Assembly: GCF_026723865.1 (NCBI RefSeq)
Contig: NZ_CP113529.1
Coordinates: 1,488,001 to 1,552,000 of the forward strand
DNA: 64,000 nucleotides
Direction of reading: 5' to 3'
Origin: Mycobacterium sp. Aquia_216
GTDB taxonomy: Bacteria > Actinomycetota > Actinomycetes > Mycobacteriales > Mycobacteriaceae
Part shown: positions 45,822 to 53,378 of the stretch, piece by piece
How positions within the stretch are numbered: the first letter of the stretch is position 1
Layout: each line of letters opens with the position of its first letter
Program-made: the position numbers and the translations under genes
Notes under the pieces: model-generated
The model's database searches: none
Told to the model about the DNA's origin: nothing
Seen by the model: only the letters and a program-made list of their open reading frames with translations

Positions 45822-46885
45822 CGCTCGGCTGGCGTTGTGCCGCGGATCGCGGCCAGGCCCAGTCGCAGTGCTCCCGCGGCCTCGCTGGCCGCTTCGGCGA
45901 ACCGGCCGCCCAGGCCGACGAAGTTGAGGTACCCGTGCGGCAGGTCGGGCTGGCGGCTGAGTGCCACCGGGATTCCGCCGGCGCGCAGTTTGTCCGCGTA
46001 GGCCACGGCGTCGTCGCGAACCGGGTCGAAACCGGCGCTTGCGATGTACGCGGGCGGTAGGCCGGTGACGTCGCCGTGCAACGGTGAGAGTCGCGGATCG
46101 GTCAGGTCGCTTCCCGTCGGCACGTAATTGGATAACGCCCAACGATAGTTCTGGTCGGTGAAGGTCGAGCCCCGCGCGAACAGGTCCCGCGACGGGCGGC
46201 GTGTGCCGAGATCCGTTGGCAGATACATCAGCAGCTGAAACGCCGGGACGGCGCCGCCGCGTCGCACCGCTTGTTGCGCGGTCGCGGCCGCGACATTGCC
46301 GCCGGCGCTGTCGCCCCCGACCGCGATGCGGTCGGGATCCGCACCCAGATCGGCGGCGTGGCCATGCGCGTACTCGAAGGCGGCGATCGCGTCGTCGACG
46401 GCGGCGGGGAACCGGTGCTCGGGCGCGCGCCGGTACTCGACCGACAGCACCCGCGCCGCGGCGTGGTGGGCCAGGTAGCGGGCGACCGGGTCGTGGCTTC
46501 GTCGTGAACCGACCGAGAAACCACCGCCGTGGAAATACACCAGCAGGCCCGACGGTGCGGGCACACCCTCGGGAGCGTAGAGGGTGGCCGGGATGTCAGC
46601 GTGCTCGGCGGGAATGACGATCTCCTGCAATGAAATTGGAATAGGCGATCGGTACCCGATCAGCTCCGGCAGTGCATCGTACTGCGCCCTGGCCACTTCC
46701 ACCGCCCCATCGAAAACATCGGAGCCCGAGCCATTCTTGAGCCTGATTGCGAGCTGGGCGTCGAGATCCAGTTCCTGCCCATCGATTCGCAGCGGAGCGC
46801 CGGCTATCAACCTGCGGGCGGGCTTCGGCAACGCGAAAAGGCCACGGACCACTGCGGCTTTGGCGCGAATACTCAACGGTGTCAT
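45800..46885 (-). CDS. Alpha/beta-hydrolase esterase/lipase, HSL family (LipN/LipI-like)
   Basis: This 361-residue hormone-sensitive-lipase-type esterase has the oxyanion motif LVYFHGGGFSVGSRRSHD and the nucleophile elbow VGGDSAGGNVAAATA (GDSAG). The acidic residue is around ASAGFDPVRDDAVAYADKL and the catalytic His in LPHGYLNFVG. The N-terminal 80 residues form the cap. No secretion signal is apparent. Its start codon overlaps the stop of the methyltransferase gene by one base, so the two are coupled. The family hydrolyses short- to medium-chain esters; the natural substrate is unknown. Confidence 0.9.
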   Translation of the reverse strand: MTPLSIRAKAAVVRGLFALPKPARRLIAGAPLRIDGQELDLDAQLAIRLKNGSGSDVFDGAVEVARAQYDALPELIGYRSPIPISLQEIVIPAEHADIPATLYAPEGVPAPSGLLVYFHGGGFSVGSRRSHDPVARYLAHHAAARVLSVEYRRAPEHRFPAAVDDAIAAFEYAHGHAADLGADPDRIAVGGDSAGGNVAAATAQQAVRRGGAVPAFQLLMYLPTDLGTRRPSRDLFARGSTFTDQNYRWALSNYVPTGSDLTDPRLSPLHGDVTGLPPAYIASAGFDPVRDDAVAYADKLRAGGIPVALSRQPDLPHGYLNFVGLGGRFAEAASEAAGALRLGLAAIRGTTPAERQAMVSS

Positions 46886-47472
46886 CAGATTTCCTTACTG
46901 TTCTTGTGTGCAGAGAAACGCATGACGTGGCCGAGCAGCCGCGGGCTCAGGGTGACCGCTAGCCCGTGTCGTGCGCACTCGGCCTGGAATTCGGTCGGCG
47001 TGATCAGCCGGTGCGGCGAGCCGTCCATCCGGTGGAAAACGCTGGCCAGCGGGGTTCGCACCAGGTCGTAACCCACGAAGGTCCCGCCCGGACGCAACAC
47101 GCGCGCCACCTCGGCGAGCGCGCGTTCCCAGTCGATGATGTGGTGCAGCATCAGGCAGCTGACAACCGAGTCGAACGACTCGTCGAGAAAGGGCATGACG
47201 GTGGCGTCACCGGTTTGCGTCGACGCGTTGGGGAATTCACGCAGCCGGCCGGCGGCGGCCCGTGTCATCTGCGGATCGAGGTCCATTGCCACCCAACAAA
47301 GCTCAGGGGACGACGAAAGTACTTGCCGGGCAACGGATCCGCTGCCCGAACCAATTTCGAGAACGTCGCGGCCCAGTCGTTGAGCGCGAAGTTCACGGGC
47401 GATCGCCGTACTGCTGGAACGCCACAGGGCGCCACAGCAGAAGGCACGTTCGAAGTCTGACATCACAGGCAT
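46885..47472 (-). CDS. SAM-dependent methyltransferase, UbiE/Methyltransf_11 type
   Basis: This 195-residue protein has motif I VLEIGSGSGSVARQVL, strand 2 CWVAMDLDPQM, a strand-4 region SFDSVVSCLMLHHIIDWERA and the following [20 protein letters not shown]. All are standard for small-molecule methyltransferases. The start could be ATG 47472 or the in-frame ATG 47463, which begins MSDFERAFC; neither has a strong Shine-Dalgarno. It is co-transcribed with the downstream esterase (one-base overlap). The AraC-type regulator upstream on the same strand is 48 bases away and may control the pair. Confidence 0.83.
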   Translation of the reverse strand: MPVMSDFERAFCCGALWRSSSTAIARELRAQRLGRDVLEIGSGSGSVARQVLSSSPELCWVAMDLDPQMTRAAAGRLREFPNASTQTGDATVMPFLDESFDSVVSCLMLHHIIDWERALAEVARVLRPGGTFVGYDLVRTPLASVFHRMDGSPHRLITPTEFQAECARHGLAVTLSPRLLGHVMRFSAHKNSKEI

Positions 47473-47520
47473 GCCAACAAGCGTGGCCCGCCCGTGCCGG
47501 GGTGCGCTTGTATGGATCCG

Positions 47521-48255
47521 TCAGATCGAGTCGCGAACCGCGCGGGCGAAATCCCGTGGCGTCAGCCCGGTCATCTCCCAGCACACCCGGTTGGCGTGCG
47601 AGCCGTCGGCGAACCCGGCCAGGTGTGCGGCATCGGTGACGGAGCGGCCATCGACGAGATGGCCCACCGCGGTCACCAGCCGCTCCCAGCGGATCGTGGC
47701 CGAGAACGAGACACCGGTCTGCTGTTTGCACAGTCGCCCGAGGTAGTCGGGCGACAACGCGACGGCACCGGCGACCGACGCGACGTCGATGTGGTCCGGT
47801 ACCCGGCTGGACACGACTTCGATCGCCTGCCGCAACTGCGGGTGGACCGATCCCCGCGCGTCTTGTGTCCCGGCGAGCCGCTCGACGAGGAAATCCGCAG
47901 CGGTGTCCGGGCCGTCGGCGTCCAGCAGCGCGGCCGCCGTCTCGGCCAGGTCCTGTGCATCGTCGACGAGCCAGACACCGTGGCGTGGCCTGGCGTTCAG
48001 TGCGGCGCCCTGCGGTGTCTGCAGCCCGAAGTACAGCGTCAACGGCTCGGATGTCGTGGCCGAGCGCACCGCGTGGCGTGCCCCGCTGCCGACCACGACC
48101 ACCCGGCACATGTCATGCGCGTCGCCGTCGCGGGTGATCGCCAACGGGCCACGCGCGCCGACGGTGATCTGAACCGCGGCGTGATGGTGGACGGCGAGGT
48201 CGGAGAACGCGCCGGACACCATCAGCCGACCCGGCCCCAGCTCCCAGACACGCAT
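47521..48255 (-). CDS. AraC-family transcriptional regulator
   Basis: This 244-residue regulator has an N-terminal cupin-like sensing region (residues ~5-80, SDLAVHHHAAVQITVGARGP) and a C-terminal AraC DNA-binding domain with two helix-turn-helix units. The first is VASVAGAVALSPDYLGRLCK and the second VTDAAHLAGFADGSHANRVC, ending MTGLTPRDFARA. ATG at 48255 follows AAGGTGG. It lies 17 bases downstream of the AhpD-like gene, so the two form an operon. Possible targets are the flanking AhpD-like gene or the methyltransferase/esterase pair; the inducer is not readable. Confidence 0.87.
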   Translation of the reverse strand: MRVWELGPGRLMVSGAFSDLAVHHHAAVQITVGARGPLAITRDGDAHDMCRVVVVGSGARHAVRSATTSEPLTLYFGLQTPQGAALNARPRHGVWLVDDAQDLAETAAALLDADGPDTAADFLVERLAGTQDARGSVHPQLRQAIEVVSSRVPDHIDVASVAGAVALSPDYLGRLCKQQTGVSFSATIRWERLVTAVGHLVDGRSVTDAAHLAGFADGSHANRVCWEMTGLTPRDFARAVRDSI

Positions 48256-48272
48256 AAGCCACCTTAGCGCCG

Positions 48273-48854
48273 CTAGGCGGTCGCCCACGGAATTCGGCAG
48301 CTGTCACCGGAATTGAAGCCCTGCTCGGTGATACCCAGCGCGGAGTTCATACGGGCCCGCATGTTCTCCACCCCGATCTGATAGGTCAGCTCGATCACCC
48401 CGGCATCGCCGAACCGCGCCCGCAGGTCGGCGACCTGCTCGTCGGTGACGGTGTGCGGATCGGTGGTCATCGCGTCGGCATACGCGATCGCGGCGCGCTC
48501 ATCGCCGGTGAAGGCCGTCGAGGTGGCGTAGTCGTCGATCTCCTTGAGCCGCTTGATGTCCAGGCCGTCCAAGCGCTGCAGCATGGCTCCGAAGTCGACG
48601 CACCACGAGCAGCCGATCGCGCGTGCGGTCCAGAACACGGCCAGCTCACGCACGCTGACCGGCAGCGTGCGCGAGGCCCGGTCGATCATCGTCTCGTGCA
48701 CGGCGCCGGCGATCATCAGCCGGCGATGGTGTGCGGCCACCGCGAACGGTTCGGGAACCTGGCCGTAGCGGCGCTTGGCGTACCGGTACATGGCGCGGGT
48801 CAGCGGGCCGGCGTTCTTGGGTGCTAGGGGCTCGATGCGTGTTTTCTGTGTCAT
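48273..48854 (-). CDS. Carboxymuconolactone decarboxylase/AhpD-like protein
   Basis: This 193-residue protein of the alkylhydroperoxidase D-like fold has the redox motif FWTARAIGCSWCVDFGAM (C-x-x-C preceding His/Asp-type residues). Helical segments before and after it (AAHHRRLMIAGAVHETMID, DERAAIAYADAMTTDPHTVT) complete the fold. The length fits the longer ~190-residue CMD subgroup, whose members are targets of ECF41 sigma factors in several actinobacteria. ATG at 48854 is chosen, with ATG 48860 as an alternative. It is transcribed with the AraC gene. It probably acts in thiol-peroxide or ring-cleavage chemistry; the substrate is unknown. Confidence 0.86.
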   Translation of the reverse strand: MTQKTRIEPLAPKNAGPLTRAMYRYAKRRYGQVPEPFAVAAHHRRLMIAGAVHETMIDRASRTLPVSVRELAVFWTARAIGCSWCVDFGAMLQRLDGLDIKRLKEIDDYATSTAFTGDERAAIAYADAMTTDPHTVTDEQVADLRARFGDAGVIELTYQIGVENMRARMNSALGITEQGFNSGDSCRIPWATA

Positions 48855-48936
48855 ACCCATCAGACGACACAGCTGTGCGAAGTGTGACCAAAGATCTTCC
48901 AAGAATCCGACAAGGATCGCCGCCGAGGCTGTGGCG

Positions 48937-49383
48937 ATGACCTACTGCTATTTCGACGAGCCGCCCCGACTGGAAGACATCGAGCCCGCCACCCACACGG
49001 AGGTGCTGGTCGCCGAATCGCGACTGGACCAGCCGCGCATCCGCGCCGCGGTGGACGCTGTCTTCACCGCCCACCCCGACCTCGGCACGGTGTTCGAGTC
49101 GAGGCGCAACATCTGGATGACTCGTCCGGGCGGCGGCTGGGCCTGGGGCGTCGAACCCCCCGGCGGCTCCGTCGACGACATCGTCGCGCGGCAGCTGGCC
49201 AGCTTCGACATGCACACCGGCAGGTTGTTCGCGGCCTCCTTGTTGCCGGGACATCCCGATCGCCTGGTGCTCACCGCCAGCCAGCTCTGCGTGGATGAAC
49301 AGTCCTGGCTGACCGTGGTCGAGGACGTGGTCGCCGCGTGCAAGGCCGGTGCTCTCAGCGTGAGAACATCAGCGCGCGCTTGA
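48937..49383 (+). CDS. Condensation-domain-like protein, half-domain length
   Basis: This 148-residue protein resembles the N-terminal half of an NRPS/PapA condensation domain. Visible pieces are LVAESRLDQPRIRAAVDAVF, AHPDLGTVFESRRNIW, FDMHTGRLFAASLLPG and RLVLTASQLCVDEQSWLTVV. The usual HHxxxDG catalytic motif sits where SQLCVDEQS is found, and both His are missing, so acyl-transfer activity is unlikely. Adenylation and carrier domains are absent. ATG at 48937 (or GTG 48931) is used. The last 29 bases overlap the convergent sdhB gene, and the terminal residues read through that overlap. It may be a remnant of a larger synthetase or a stand-alone non-catalytic protein. Confidence 0.65.
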   Translation: MTYCYFDEPPRLEDIEPATHTEVLVAESRLDQPRIRAAVDAVFTAHPDLGTVFESRRNIWMTRPGGGWAWGVEPPGGSVDDIVARQLASFDMHTGRLFAASLLPGHPDRLVLTASQLCVDEQSWLTVVEDVVAACKAGALSVRTSARA

Positions 49384-50170
49384 CCTCCTGGATCGCCTTC
49401 GTGACCTGAATGCCACGGGGGCAGGACTCCGTGCAGTTGAACGTGGTGCGGCAGCGCCAGACGCCGTCGACCTCGTTGAGGATGTCGAGGCGCTCACCGG
49501 CGGCCTCGTCGCGGCTGTCGAAGATGAATCGGTGCGCGTTGACGATCGCGGCGGGGCCGAAGTAGGTGCCCTCACTCCAGAACACCGGGCAGCTGGTGGT
49601 GCAGCACGCGCACAGGATGCATTTGGTGGTGTCGTCGTAACGGGCGCGGTCGGTCGGGCTTTGGATTCGCTCCCGGGTCGGCGGGTTGCCGGTGGTGATC
49701 AGGTACGGCTTCACCGCGCGGTAGGCATCGAAGAACGGTTCCATGTCGACCACCAGGTCCTTTTCCACGGGTAGCCCGCGGATCGGCTCGACCGTGATGG
49801 TCAGCGCCTTGCCCGTCTGCCCCTTCTTTTTTTGAGGCAGCAGGTCGCGCATCAGCACCTTGCAGGCCAGCCGGTTCACCCCGTTGATCCGCATCGCGTC
49901 CGACCCGCACACGCCGTGGGCGCAGGAGCGCCGGAAGGTGAGCGTGCCGTCCAGGTAGCCCTTGATATAGATCAGCAGGTTGAGCAACCGGTCGCTGGGC
50001 AAGCAGGGAACCCGAAAGCTTTGCCAGCCACCAGTTTTCGCGAATGCGTCGGGGTCGTCCGGGTTGAAGCGGGCGATCTTCAGCGTCACCATGACCGCGC
50101 CGTCCGGGACCTGGGGCAGGGGCGGTTCCCCGGATAGGGCTTCTGGTGCGTCCGGTGCTTCGACAGACAT
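49355..50170 (-). CDS. sdhB: Succinate dehydrogenase iron-sulfur subunit
   Basis: This 271-residue subunit carries the electron relay from FAD to quinone. The [2Fe-2S] site is in FRRSCAHGVCGSDAMRINGV with a downstream Cys (LACKVL). The [4Fe-4S] and [3Fe-4S] sites are in CILCACCTTSCPVFW and TFNCTESCPRGIQVTKAI. Length and motifs correspond to mycobacterial Sdh2 (Rv3319). The start overlaps the last base of the sdhA stop. It is the final gene of sdhCDAB. The 3' end overlaps a convergent small gene by 29 bases. Confidence 0.96.
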   Translation of the reverse strand: MSVEAPDAPEALSGEPPLPQVPDGAVMVTLKIARFNPDDPDAFAKTGGWQSFRVPCLPSDRLLNLLIYIKGYLDGTLTFRRSCAHGVCGSDAMRINGVNRLACKVLMRDLLPQKKKGQTGKALTITVEPIRGLPVEKDLVVDMEPFFDAYRAVKPYLITTGNPPTRERIQSPTDRARYDDTTKCILCACCTTSCPVFWSEGTYFGPAAIVNAHRFIFDSRDEAAGERLDILNEVDGVWRCRTTFNCTESCPRGIQVTKAIQEVKRALMFSR

Positions 50171-51924
50171 CAGTACTTTCGCTCCTTGGGTTCGTAGCGC
50201 GTCTGCACGACGGGTTTGAAGTCGAGCGCGATGTCACTCAACAGCTCGCTGCCCTGCTTGTACGCCATCGTGTGGCGCATGTAGTTGACGTCGTCGCGGT
50301 TCGGGTAATCCTCGCGGGCATGCCCGCCGCGGGACTCCTTGCGGTTCAGCGCGCCGACGACGGTGACTTCGGCCAGCTCCAGCAGGAAGCCCAGTTCGAT
50401 AGCTTCCAGCAGGTCGCTGTTGAACCGTTTCCCCTTGTCGTGCACCGTGATTCGGGAGTAACGCTCTTTGAGCGCGTGGATGTCGGTGAGCGCCTGCTTG
50501 AGTGTTTCCTCGGTGCGGAACACCGCGGCGTTGTTGTCCATCGTCTGCTGCAGCGCACCGCGGATGTCGGCGACGCGTTCGTTGCCGTGCTCGGAGAGGA
50601 TGTCGGCCACCCAGCCGACCACCATCGCCTCCGGTTGCGGGGGCATGTCCACGAAGTCGTGGCCCTGGGCATAACTGGCCGCGGCGATACCGGCGCGGCG
50701 GCCGAAGACATTGATGTCCAGCAGTGAGTTGGTGCCCAGCCGGTTGGCGCCGTGCACGGACACGCAGGCACACTCACCGGCCGCGTACAGGCCGGGGACG
50801 GTAGAAGTGTTGTCCCGCAACACCTGCCCGGTGACCGTGGTGGGGATGCCGCCCATCACGTAATGACAGGTGGGGTAGACCGGCACCAGCTCCTTGACCG
50901 GGTCCACGCCCAGGTAGGTGCGGGCGAACTCGGTGATGTCGGGCAGCTTGGACTCCAGCACGTCCTCACCGAGGTGGCGGACGTCGATGTAGACGTAGTC
51001 CTTGTGCGGCCCGGCGCCGCGGCCCTCCAGAACCTCCAGCACCATCGAGCGGGCCACGATGTCGCGGGGAGCCAGGTCGACGATCGTCGGCGCGTAGCGC
51101 TCCATGAAACGCTCGCCCTCGCCGTTGAGCAGCCGGCCGCCCTCGCCGCGCACCGCCTCGGAGATCAAGATGCCCAGCCCGGCCAGGCCGGTCGGATGGA
51201 ACTGGTGAAACTCCATGTCTTCCAACGGAAGTCCCTTGCGGAACACGATGCCGATGCCGTCGCCGGTCAACGTGTGCGCATTGGAGGTGGTCTTGTACAT
51301 GCGGCCCGAACCACCGGTCGCGAGCACGATGGCCTTGGCGTGGAAGACGTGGATGCGTCCGGTGGCCAGCTCGTAGGCGACCACGCCGGTGGCCACCGGG
51401 CCGCTCGGCGTCTGGGTGAGCACCAGGTCCAGGGCGTAGAACTCGTTGAAGAACTGCACGTCGTGCTTGACGCAGTTCTGGTACAGCGTCTGCAGGATCA
51501 TGTGACCGGTGCGGTCCGCGGCGTAGCAGGCGCGGCGCACCGGGGCCTTGCCGTGATCGCGGGTGTGACCGCCGAACCGGCGCTGGTCGATGCGGCCCTC
51601 GGGGGTGCGGTTGAACGGCATCCCCATCTTCTCCAGGTCGAGCACCGCGTCGATGGCTTCCTTGCACATGATCTCCACGGCGTCCTGATCCGCGAGATAG
51701 TCACCGCCCTTGACGGTGTCGAAGGTGTGCCATTCCCAGTTGTCGTCCTCGACGTTGGCCAGCGCGGCGCACATGCCGCCCTGGGCGGCGCCGGTGTGGC
51801 TACGGGTGGGGTAGAGCTTGGTCAGCACCGCGGTGCGCGCGCGGGGGCCGGCCTCGACGGCGGCGCGCATTCCGGCGCCGCCCGCGCCGACGATCACCAC
51901 GTCGTATCGGTGTTCCTGGATCAC
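50170..51924 (-). CDS. sdhA: Succinate dehydrogenase flavoprotein subunit
   Basis: This 584-residue FAD subunit oxidises succinate to fumarate. The FAD Rossmann motif is YDVVIVGAGGAGMRAAVEAG, and the His for covalent FAD lies in KLYPTRSHTGAAQGGMCAAL (S-H-T-G). The substrate/catalytic region is HQFHPTGLAGLGILISEAVR followed by GEGGRLLN, and the C-terminus ends FKPVVQTRYEPKERKY. GTG at 51924 is used because it lies behind GGAGG and two bases from the sdhD stop; the frame further upstream is inside sdhD. Matches Sdh2 (Rv3318) in length. Confidence 0.96.
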   Translation of the reverse strand: MIQEHRYDVVIVGAGGAGMRAAVEAGPRARTAVLTKLYPTRSHTGAAQGGMCAALANVEDDNWEWHTFDTVKGGDYLADQDAVEIMCKEAIDAVLDLEKMGMPFNRTPEGRIDQRRFGGHTRDHGKAPVRRACYAADRTGHMILQTLYQNCVKHDVQFFNEFYALDLVLTQTPSGPVATGVVAYELATGRIHVFHAKAIVLATGGSGRMYKTTSNAHTLTGDGIGIVFRKGLPLEDMEFHQFHPTGLAGLGILISEAVRGEGGRLLNGEGERFMERYAPTIVDLAPRDIVARSMVLEVLEGRGAGPHKDYVYIDVRHLGEDVLESKLPDITEFARTYLGVDPVKELVPVYPTCHYVMGGIPTTVTGQVLRDNTSTVPGLYAAGECACVSVHGANRLGTNSLLDINVFGRRAGIAAASYAQGHDFVDMPPQPEAMVVGWVADILSEHGNERVADIRGALQQTMDNNAAVFRTEETLKQALTDIHALKERYSRITVHDKGKRFNSDLLEAIELGFLLELAEVTVVGALNRKESRGGHAREDYPNRDDVNYMRHTMAYKQGSELLSDIALDFKPVVQTRYEPKERKY

Positions 51925-51926
51925 GG

Positions 51927-52397
51927 TCAACCTCCAACATTGGCGTCGAACGTCATCAACACGTAGGTACCCAGCACCAACGTGAACCCGATCGACAACA
52001 GCAGCAGGCTGTTCAGCCAAAACCGGGTGCTGTCCTTGCGGCTGTAGTCGTCGATGATGGTGCGCAGGCCGTTACCGCCGTGCAATTGCGCCAGCCACAA
52101 CAAGGCCAGGTCCCAGAATTGCCAAAACGGCGACGCCCAGCGCTGCGCCACATAGTTGAAGTCGATGCGGTACACGCCGTTTTCCCACATCAGCATGATG
52201 AACAAGTGCCCGATCGCCAGGAACACCAGCGCGATGCCGGAAAACCGCATGAACAGCCACGCGAATTTCTCGAAGTTCGGGATGCCGGCGCGCCGCCGCG
52301 GTGAGCGCGGATTGTCCAAGCTGGGCGGGCGATCGTGGCTGCGCTGCACGACCGGGGCCACCTCGCCGCGGCCGAGCTGAAGATCGGGGCTGCTCAT
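51927..52397 (-). CDS. sdhD: Succinate dehydrogenase membrane anchor subunit SdhD
   Basis: This 156-residue membrane subunit has three transmembrane helices: FMRFSGIALVFLAIGHLFIM, WDLALLWLAQLHGGNG and SLLLLSIGFTLVLGTYVLMT. Helix 1 carries the His (IGHLF) used for heme ligation in related anchors. The hydrophilic N-terminus (residues 1-45) is Pro/Arg-rich. ATG at 52397 overlaps the sdhC stop as ATGA. It binds quinone with SdhC and anchors SdhAB to the inner membrane. Confidence 0.92.
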   Translation of the reverse strand: MSSPDLQLGRGEVAPVVQRSHDRPPSLDNPRSPRRRAGIPNFEKFAWLFMRFSGIALVFLAIGHLFIMLMWENGVYRIDFNYVAQRWASPFWQFWDLALLWLAQLHGGNGLRTIIDDYSRKDSTRFWLNSLLLLSIGFTLVLGTYVLMTFDANVGG

Positions 52398-52804
52398 CGG
52401 AAGTGCTCCATCATGTGAATGCCGATGGTCACTGCGGCCGGCACCATGACCAACAGGTAGATGGCGGCGATGACCCACAGCATCGTCTTCTGGTGGCGGG
52501 GACCTTCCGACCAGAAGTCGATCAAGATGATGCGGATCCCGTTGAGTGCGTGGAAAAGCACCGCGGCGACCAAGCCGAACTCCATCAGGCCCACGATCGG
52601 CGTCTTGTAGGTCTGGATCACTTCGTTGTACGTCTGCGGGCTCACCCGGACCAGGGCGGTATCCAGGACGTGCACGAACAGGAAGAAGAAGATCGTCGCG
52701 CCGGTGATGCGGTGCAGCACCCACGACCACATGCCCGGGTCTCCCCGATACAGCGTGCGGGGCGGCCGCCGCTTGCGTGACGACTCCGTCGTCTCAGTGC
52801 TCAA
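52394..52804 (-). CDS. sdhC: Succinate dehydrogenase cytochrome b subunit SdhC
   Basis: This 136-residue subunit has three membrane helices. It holds the cytochrome b556 signature TLYRGDPGMWSWVLHRITGA with the following FFFLFVHVLDTALVRVSP, whose His residues bind heme and form part of the quinone site. The later segment is VAAVLFHALNGIRIILIDFW. TTG at 52804 is chosen because GGTGAGG precedes it and the product begins STETTESSRKRRPP. GTG 52816 is in frame, and the frame is open further to 53011, but that region is the divergent promoter of cdd. First gene of the sdhCDAB operon. Confidence 0.9.
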   Translation of the reverse strand: MSTETTESSRKRRPPRTLYRGDPGMWSWVLHRITGATIFFFLFVHVLDTALVRVSPQTYNEVIQTYKTPIVGLMEFGLVAAVLFHALNGIRIILIDFWSEGPRHQKTMLWVIAAIYLLVMVPAAVTIGIHMMEHFR

Positions 52805-52899
52805 ACCGGTCCTCACCGTCTTCAAAACCGCTAATAACGTGACTAAAGTCGGGCAATCGAGCTTAGCTCGGTAACGATGCGACCGGAACCAACCAACGT

Positions 52900-52911
52900 C
52901 GTTCGCGAACG
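52900..52911. promoter_or_regulatory. 12-bp perfect palindrome in the sdhC-cdd divergent promoter
   Basis: CGTTCGCGAACG at 52900-52911 lies 66 bases before cdd and 96 bases before sdhC, in the only gap between the two operons. The half-sites are inverted relative to the mycobacterial SOS box, so it is not a LexA site. A regulator acting on one or both operons could bind here; I do not recognise which. Confidence 0.4.
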
Positions 52912-52976
52912 GTGTTTTCTTGCCAGGGTTAGGGTTGGCTTTTCTCGAGTGGACCGATCGGTGATTGGGGTGCGGA

Positions 52977-53378
52977 ATGCCTGATATTGATTGGGATCTA
53001 CTGCGGGACAAAGCAATACAGGCAGCGGCGGGGGCTTATGCCCCGTATTCGCAATTCCCGGTGGGTGCGGCCTCGTTGGTCGACGACGGCCGCGTGGTGA
53101 CCGGCTGCAATGTGGAAAATGTCTCATATGGCCTAGGTCTCTGTGCCGAATGCGGAGTGGTGTCTGCCCTGCATGCGACCGGTGGCGGCCGGCTGATTGC
53201 CCTGGTGTGCGTTGACTCACAAGGAGCGTTGCTGATGCCATGCGGACGTTGCCGGCAAGTGCTGCTGGAGCACGGCGGACGAGAGATGCTGATCGCGCAT
53301 CCGGCCGGGCCCCGTCGCCTCGAGCAGCTGCTGCCCGATCCGTTCGATGGCGACGATCTGGCCCGGGAACGTCCTTGA
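52977..53378 (+). CDS. cdd: Cytidine deaminase
   Basis: This 133-residue zinc enzyme converts cytidine and deoxycytidine to uridine forms. The catalytic motif is NVENVSYGLGLCAECGVVSA (C/H-A-E), and the second zinc motif is LMPCGRCRQVLLEHGG (P-C-G-x-C). Length is identical to M. tuberculosis Cdd. ATG at 52977 starts MPDIDWDLL; TTG 52965 is in frame but less likely. The last four bases overlap deoA (TTGA), so translation is coupled. Confidence 0.96.
   Translation: MPDIDWDLLRDKAIQAAAGAYAPYSQFPVGAASLVDDGRVVTGCNVENVSYGLGLCAECGVVSALHATGGGRLIALVCVDSQGALLMPCGRCRQVLLEHGGREMLIAHPAGPRRLEQLLPDPFDGDDLARERP

Noticed and set aside
52900..52911. SOS box between sdhC and cdd
   Set aside because: The half-sites read GTTCG/CGAAC in the wrong order for the mycobacterial LexA consensus TCGAAC-N4-GTTCGA.
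52805..53011. Extended N-terminus for SdhC
   Set aside because: The open frame continues across the cdd promoter without similarity to SdhC; a start with a ribosome-binding site exists at 52804.
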